This document shows positions 6,106 to 9,628 of a stretch of DNA of 9,628 bases, one piece after another. The stretch comes from Methylococcaceae bacterium (GTDB lineage: Bacteria; Pseudomonadota; Gammaproteobacteria; Methylococcales; Methylomonadaceae): positions 1-9,628 of the forward strand of contig JAUYMX010000491.1 of NCBI GenBank assembly GCA_030699345.1, in the 5' to 3' direction. The notes below the pieces were generated by a model, which was given only the letters and a program-made list of their open reading frames with translations, was not told the origin of the DNA and ran no database searches. The position numbers and the translations under genes were made by a program. The first letter of the stretch is position 1, and every line of letters starts with the position of its first letter.

Positions 6106-6946
6106 AATCGAAAAACATGCCATTGAAGTGGCGCGCGGCGAGCGTTTTACTTTTGGAGATAACTGGGCACAGTTCTTACTGTTGCTCAATGAAGAGCGAA
6201 TTGTAGAGGCAGTGCGTTCTTTGAAAGAGATGTTGGGCGTATCAGACTTACAAGGCAAAACTTTTCTGGATGTCGGCTCAGGCAGTGGTTTATTGAGCCT
6301 TGCGGCGAGAAAGCTGGGCGCACAAGTACATTCGTTTGATTACGATCCACAATCTGTAGCATGTACGACAGAGCTTAAACGTCGTTATTTTCCCGATGAT
6401 AAAGACTGGCTAGTAGAAACAGGCTCTGTGCTGGATACAGAATATCTCGCCAAGCTCGGTCAGTTCGACATCGTATACTCATGGGGCGTGTTACATCATA
6501 CCGGTAGGATGTGGCAAGCATTGGACAACGTCGCACCATTGGTTGCAGGGGAAGGGCGATTGTTCATTGCCCTTTATAATGATCAGGGACGAGCAAGCCG
6601 CTCATGGAAGCTTCTTAAACAGCTTTATAACAAATATGAATTTCTGCGCCTTCCACTTGCCGTTTACACCCTGTTCCGCCAATGGAGTTTGACCTTTATC
6701 AGGGATACATTGCGGGGAAATCCACTTGGGTCTTGGAACAACTATCACACCTATCGGGGTATGTCTGCTTGGCGAGACGTGATCGACTGGATAGGTGGGT
6801 ATCCGTTTGAGGTATCAAAACCTGAGGAAATATTCGATTTTTATCGTGATAAGGGCTTTGAATTGGTCCGCCTCAAGACCTGTGCTGGTGGATTGGGCTG
6901 CAATGAATTTGTGTTTATTAAAAAACCAATTGCGGAAGATAACTGA
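6098..6946 (+). CDS. Class I SAM-dependent methyltransferase of glycan locus
   Basis: A methyltransferase of 282 residues. Motif I is TFLDVGSGSGLLSLAARKLGA (55-75), followed by HSFDYDPQSV with acidic D81 and D83 at the SAM ribose. The post-motif region FDIVYSWGVLHHTG (123-136) resembles UbiG/UbiE-type enzymes. The front (GERFTFGDNWAQFLLLLNEERI) and the region after 165 (aromatic and basic residues, FDFYRDKGFELVRLKT) define a subgroup I associate with polysaccharide clusters. Predicted role: methylation of a sugar or carrier-linked intermediate in the cytoplasm; the acceptor is unknown. The gene starts 8 bp inside the preceding GT4 and ends exactly where the next GT4 begins in the same frame (TGA then TTG), so the pair is tightly coupled. 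Confidence 0.82.
   Translation: MSEIEKHAIEVARGERFTFGDNWAQFLLLLNEERIVEAVRSLKEMLGVSDLQGKTFLDVGSGSGLLSLAARKLGAQVHSFDYDPQSVACTTELKRRYFPDDKDWLVETGSVLDTEYLAKLGQFDIVYSWGVLHHTGRMWQALDNVAPLVAGEGRLFIALYNDQGRASRSWKLLKQLYNKYEFLRLPLAVYTLFRQWSLTFIRDTLRGNPLGSWNNYHTYRGMSAWRDVIDWIGGYPFEVSKPEEIFDFYRDKGFELVRLKTCAGGLGCNEFVFIKKPIAEDN
6934..6938 (+). promoter_or_regulatory. Ribosome binding site that supports a TTG start
   Basis: GGAAG ends 8 bp before the TTG at 6947, good spacing for initiation. It favours TTG as the real start of the second glycosyltransferase, since the preceding in-frame codon is a stop. Confidence 0.5.
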
Positions 6947-8062
6947 TTGACTACTCTATTCCTAGCCCGCAGCCTTGACCGTGGCGGTGCCGAGCGGCAA
7001 TTGGTGGCACTAGCAAAAGGGCTTGCCACCAATGGACACCAAGTTGCGGTTGCCGTGTTTTATGCTGGCGGTGTATTTGATGCAGAGCTTGCTGCAGCGG
7101 GTGTGCGCCTGATTAATTTGGATAAAAAAGGCCGCTGGGATGTACTGTCATTCCTGATCCGTTTGCTAACGCTAGTGCGAGATGAAAGGCCAGTGATTCT
7201 ACATAGCTATCTGACAGTGCCTAACTTGCTCACTGTGATGCTCAAATTTCTTACTCACGACTCGCGGATTATCTGGGGAGTACGCGCCTCTAACATGGAT
7301 TTATCCCGCTACGATAAATTGTCCAGATTGAGCTATTGGCTGGAATGCCGCTTGTCTCGCTTTGCCGATCTCATCATCGCGAATTCTCAGGCTGGAAAGC
7401 AGTATGCGGCTGACAATGGATTTTGCGCTGACAAAATAATCGTTATTCCTAATGGCATTGATACAGCGTTTTTTCGTTTCGACCTCGACGGGCGCCAGCG
7501 CGTTCGCTCGGAATGGAAAATTACTGAAGATGAGATTCTGGTAGGTCTAACGGCCCGCCTAGACCCTATGAAGGATCATGCTACTTTTATTGCAGCCGCG
7601 AACATCGTTACTCAATTACATCCCAATGTTCGCTTTGTTTGCATTGGTAGTGGACCGGATGGTTATGCAGCTTCCCTCAAACAGCGAGCTGCAAGCTTGG
7701 GCTACCGGTTACTCTGGGTAGGCCCGCGTGATGATATGTCGGCTGTTTACAGCGCACTGGACATTGCTTCTTCTTCTTCTTCTTTTGGGGAAGGCTTTTC
7801 CAATACCATTGCTGAAGCAATGGCCTGCAGTCGCCCCTGTGTGGTTACCGATGTGGGCGACTCCGCTTGGATAGTCGGTAATACGGGGGGGGTGGTTTCT
7901 GCATCTAATCCTGAGGCACTCGCAACTGGCTTATTAAAGCTAATTAATTTATCCAGTCGCGATAAAGATGAACTTGGTTCAAAGGCACGTATTCGAGTTG
8001 AACAAGAATTTGCGATTGAAACACTCATCACGCGCACTGAACAGATACTGGGGCTTTCTTGA
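6947..8062 (+). CDS. GT4 family glycosyltransferase
   Basis: A retaining GT-B enzyme of 371 residues. LFLARSLDRGGAERQLVALA (4-23) is the glycine-rich acceptor-domain loop, LHSYLTVPNLL (85-95) a central strand region and VIPNGID (166-172) the interdomain linker. The donor domain has LTARLDPMKDHATFI (201-215), GSGPDGY, and E-x7-E at E282 and E290 (GEGFSNTIAEAMA), then VVTDVGDSAWIV. It uses a nucleotide-sugar donor to extend the lipid-linked glycan; the sugar is unknown. Start TTG directly after the previous gene's TGA in the same frame, so 6947 is the earliest possible start. Two low-complexity tracts occur: five TCT codons (7769-7783) just before E282, and a run of eight G (7885-7892) downstream. 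It is paralogous to the next gene. Confidence 0.88.
   Translation: MTTLFLARSLDRGGAERQLVALAKGLATNGHQVAVAVFYAGGVFDAELAAAGVRLINLDKKGRWDVLSFLIRLLTLVRDERPVILHSYLTVPNLLTVMLKFLTHDSRIIWGVRASNMDLSRYDKLSRLSYWLECRLSRFADLIIANSQAGKQYAADNGFCADKIIVIPNGIDTAFFRFDLDGRQRVRSEWKITEDEILVGLTARLDPMKDHATFIAAANIVTQLHPNVRFVCIGSGPDGYAASLKQRAASLGYRLLWVGPRDDMSAVYSALDIASSSSSFGEGFSNTIAEAMACSRPCVVTDVGDSAWIVGNTGGVVSASNPEALATGLLKLINLSSRDKDELGSKARIRVEQEFAIETLITRTEQILGLS
7769..7783 (+). repeat. (TCT)5 triplet repeat coding for serines
   Basis: Five identical serine codons precede the TTT-GGG-GAA of the donor-site motif. Slippage here would add or remove serines in frame. The paralogous gene uses mixed codons in the same place (GCT TCC TCT TCT TCT), so a serine run is a feature of this subgroup. 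Confidence 0.6.
7885..7892 (+). repeat. G8 homopolymer inside glycosyltransferase gene
   Basis: Eight consecutive G encode the T-G-G-V stretch near residues 312-316. Losing one G brings a TAA after about 15 codons, and gaining one brings a TAA after about 8 codons. Either change would remove the C-terminal ~50 residues, so the tract could behave as an on/off site. Confidence 0.6.
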
Positions 8063-9201
8063 TACGCATCGTTTTTATTATCACTGGTCTTGGCACTGGC
8101 GGCGCGGAAATGATGTTGCTCAAGGTACTGGAACATCTTGATCGTCAGCGTTTTAATCCTTGTGTCATTTCACTTATAGCATCTGGAGAGCTTGCGCCAC
8201 GGATTGAAGCACTAGGTATACCAGTGCATAGCTCCAACATGAACGGTGGGGTTGCCGACTTAGTGTCTTTATATCAGCTAGTACGTCTCATCAAGCAATA
8301 TCAACCTGATGTAGTGCATACCTGGATGTATCATGCCGATTTGCTTGGCGGATTGGCTGCACGATTAGCTGGGGTAAGCTCATTGGCTTGGTGTCTTCGA
8401 AATAGTAATCTTGATTCTGACAAAACCACACTTTCTACACGCGTTATAGTCCGCCTGTGTGCTTGGCTCTCGACGTGGCTACCAGACTCAATCCTTTCCT
8501 GTTCAGAGCAAGCACGACTTATTCATGTTGAACGGGGTTATTTCGCCGATAAAATGGTCGTAATACCCAATGGCTTTGATTTAAGCCGATTTAAACCGGA
8601 TAACGATGCTCGAACCAGTGTCCGAAGTGAGCTGGGGCTGGTGCATGATGTGTTATTGGTAGGCTTGATTGGCCGTTTTGATCCGCAAAAAAATCACACC
8701 GGTTTTTTTAAGGCTGCCGGGCAGGTGCATCGCCGACTACCACACGTACATTTTCTACTTGCAGGTAAAGACATCGACAAAGAAAACCATGCATTGATAC
8801 ACGCTGCGACCGATGCTGGAGTACTGAGCCACAGTCATTTATTGGGCTTAAGAAATGACATTCCGCGAATAATGGCATCACTGGATGTTTTAGCTTCCTC
8901 TTCTTCTTATGGTGAAGCTTTCCCTAATGTTCTGGGTGAAGCCATGGCCAGCGGCGTACCGTGTGCAGTAACAGATGTAGGGGATTCGGCCTATATTGTT
9001 GCGGATGCCGGACGTGTAGTGGACGTAGGGGATATGGACAGCCTTGCCGCCGCCTTAGAAGAAATACTTACACTTCAGCCTTACGAAAAGCTTGCTATGG
9101 GAAATCAAGCGAGAACCCGAGTTGCGACACATTTTGAAATTGCTAATGTAACTCGTAAATATGAAGAGTTTTATGTGAACCTATTAAAAAGCCCTGATTA
9201 G
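8059..9201 (+). CDS. GT4 family glycosyltransferase (paralogue of the preceding gene)
   Basis: A retaining GT-B enzyme of 380 residues. IVFIITGLGTGGAEMMLL (4-21) is the acceptor-domain loop, followed by QPDVVHTWMYHADLLGG (82-98), LRNSN, and VIPNGFDLSRF (168-178). The donor domain shows GLIGRFDPQKNHTGFFKAA (202-220), E-x7-E at E286 and E294 (GEAFPNVLGEAMASG) and CAVTDVGDSAYIV. The HTWMYHAD and NHTGFFKAA patterns are common in GT4 enzymes of O-antigen and exopolysaccharide loci. It shares SSS(F/Y)GE(G/A)F.N and VTDVGDSA.IV with the preceding gene, indicating an old duplication. Start is TTG with ATA as second codon, overlapping the previous stop as TTGA; a TGGGG 5 bp upstream can serve as ribosome site. 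It is the last gene of the operon; no terminator hairpin is visible after the TAG. Confidence 0.88.
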   Translation: MIRIVFIITGLGTGGAEMMLLKVLEHLDRQRFNPCVISLIASGELAPRIEALGIPVHSSNMNGGVADLVSLYQLVRLIKQYQPDVVHTWMYHADLLGGLAARLAGVSSLAWCLRNSNLDSDKTTLSTRVIVRLCAWLSTWLPDSILSCSEQARLIHVERGYFADKMVVIPNGFDLSRFKPDNDARTSVRSELGLVHDVLLVGLIGRFDPQKNHTGFFKAAGQVHRRLPHVHFLLAGKDIDKENHALIHAATDAGVLSHSHLLGLRNDIPRIMASLDVLASSSSYGEAFPNVLGEAMASGVPCAVTDVGDSAYIVADAGRVVDVGDMDSLAAALEEILTLQPYEKLAMGNQARTRVATHFEIANVTRKYEEFYVNLLKSPD

Positions 9202-9263
9202 TCACTTAATCCGTAAGATGTGTCGACGGTATAAAGCGTATCAATCGCGAACGATGCACTAAA

Positions 9264-9335
9264 AGGGAATCACTCATGGAGTGGAAATTAGCCGTATCGG
9301 GAGAAGAGCCGTTACACATCAAGCCTTTAAGATAG
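9264..9335 (+). pseudogene. DUF4160 C-terminal remnant
   Basis: In frame with the ATG at 9276 the sequence reads RESLMEWKLAVSGEEPLHI followed by KPLR and a stop at 9333-9335. DUF4160 proteins characteristically end in an EL(M)..W.LA..GE.P..I.PLR stretch and are often followed directly by a DUF2442 gene, as here. The preceding ~60 residues of the family, including its N-terminal FYG..I.MY...H..PHFH core, are missing; upstream in frame there are about 18 unrelated codons and then a TAA at 9207-9209. The gene is therefore truncated at its 5' side. A 19-residue peptide from the ATG at 9276 could still be made and may help translation of the next gene. Confidence 0.6.
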
Positions 9336-9339
9336 GGAG
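9334..9339 (+). promoter_or_regulatory. Strong ribosome binding site of the DUF2442 gene
   Basis: AGGGAG, 5 bp before the ATG at 9345, overlaps the stop of the DUF4160 remnant. It is the best Shine-Dalgarno match among the genes in the window and fixes the start. Confidence 0.65.
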
Positions 9340-9344
9340 TATTT

Positions 9345-9587
9345 ATGAAGTTAATTAACGTAGAACCTAAAGATAACTATGTCTTGAGGGTTTATTTGGA
9401 TGATGATTCTGTCGTAGATTTTGATGTAAGGGCGGAGTTGGAGAGAATACCTTGTTATAAATCACTTTATGATCAGGCTTTATTTAAAGCAGTTAAATTC
9501 AAAAATAAACGCATCTATTGGGACGATCATTGTGATTTTCATTTGGATCAAATTCTGGATCGTGGCCATCCGGTAAGTCACACATAA
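9345..9587 (+). CDS. DUF2442 domain protein
   Basis: A small soluble protein of 80 residues. MKLINVEPKDNYVLRVYLDD (1-20) and VVDFDVRAELE (23-33) match the DUF2442 start (a V.P...Y.L...F.DG....D pattern), and LFKAVKFKNKRIYWDDHCDFHLDQIL (46-71) matches its second half, ending as usual soon after the D....D..L element. The function is not known. The family is often found next to DUF4160 and in regions rich in toxin-antitoxin genes, and a role in such a pair has been suggested from position only. Here the DUF4160 partner is truncated, leaving DUF2442 alone. The gene is more AT-rich than the glycosyltransferases, which fits a separate accessory origin. The strong ribosome site supports expression. 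Confidence 0.8.
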   Translation: MKLINVEPKDNYVLRVYLDDDSVVDFDVRAELERIPCYKSLYDQALFKAVKFKNKRIYWDDHCDFHLDQILDRGHPVSHT

Positions 9588-9628
9588 AAGATGACGCTTA
9601 TTGTTTTTTTAAACAAATCATTCCAAGT

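Larger units (their letters stand above)
2185..9201 (+). other. Putative seven-gene glycan assembly and modification operon
   Basis: Seven same-strand genes in order: flippase, TylF-type O-methyltransferase, SAM methyltransferase, GT4, SAM methyltransferase, GT4, GT4. Junctions are a 4-bp overlap, 2-bp gap, 44-bp gap, 8-bp overlap, 0-bp abutment and 4-bp overlap. Spacing this tight implies a single transcript with coupled translation. The set could build and methylate an oligosaccharide on a lipid carrier and flip it. A polymerase, ligase and initiating transferase would have to be encoded elsewhere. Confidence 0.75.
9202..9344. other. Junction region after the glycan operon
   Basis: These 143 bases separate the last glycosyltransferase from the DUF2442 gene. 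The first ~60 bases show no gene and no terminator-like stem. The last ~70 bases carry the DUF4160 C-terminal remnant, so a gene-breaking event lies around 9240-9265. Confidence 0.5.

Noticed and set aside
7747..8136. Minus-strand open frame of 129 codons
   Set aside because: It spans the end of one GT4 and the start of the next, is rich in Ser and Glu runs from the antisense of the TCT repeat, and has no family features.
9230..9235. TATAAA as promoter of the DUF2442 gene
   Set aside because: No -35 element is seen 16-18 bp upstream, and it lies more than 100 bp from the start.
9600..9617. A/T-only hairpin (TTGTTT...AAACAA) after the DUF2442 gene as terminator
   Set aside because: The stem is 6 bp, almost all A-T, and the T run sits in the stem and loop rather than after it, so a working terminator is doubtful.

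Overview
This looks like bacterial chromosomal accessory DNA of moderate GC (judged by eye to be a little under 50 %). The gene content fits a proteobacterium: type II toxin-antitoxin style pairs, small DUF2442 and DUF4160 families, and a compact operon of GT4 glycosyltransferases and methyltransferases. I lean to Beta- or Gammaproteobacteria but cannot fix the genus. Every supported gene is on the + strand. I found no tRNA, rRNA, CRISPR array, transposase or attachment site.

Left block (1-1669), toxin-antitoxin region. The window opens inside an antitoxin-like gene that contains two similar N-terminal modules in one chain. Its normal C-terminal end appears to have been lost through a one-base frameshift. 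The next gene is the front half of a PIN-domain (VapC-like) toxin joined in frame to the last ~50 residues of a DUF2442 protein. The junction removes the PIN C-terminal acidic residues, so this pair looks decayed. An apparently intact MNT-domain nucleotidyltransferase / HepT pair (HepT-MntA type) follows, joined by an ATGA overlap.

Middle and right block (1822-9201), glycan operon. A truncated MurJ/MviN-like flippase fragment precedes an apparently complete MurJ-like flippase. Then come a TylF-type O-methyltransferase, a class I SAM methyltransferase with a CxxC/H cluster, a GT4 glycosyltransferase of AmsD-like appearance, a second SAM methyltransferase and two paralogous GT4 glycosyltransferases. 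From 2185 to 9201 most junctions overlap or abut (4-bp overlap, 2-bp gap, 44-bp gap, 8-bp overlap, direct TGA|TTG abutment, 4-bp TTGA overlap), which points to one transcript. The likely job is to assemble a methylated glycan on a lipid carrier at the cytoplasmic face and flip it. No polymerase, ligase or priming transferase lies in the window.

Right edge (9202-9628). A short in-frame remnant of a DUF4160 protein C-terminus sits directly before an intact, well-started DUF2442 gene. The glycan operon is therefore flanked on both sides by pieces of small toxin-antitoxin-like modules that carry deletions. The most notable content is this set of scars (internal duplication, frameshift, gene chimera, truncated flippase, truncated DUF4160), plus a G8 tract inside one glycosyltransferase that could act as a slippage switch. 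I see no clearly new system.
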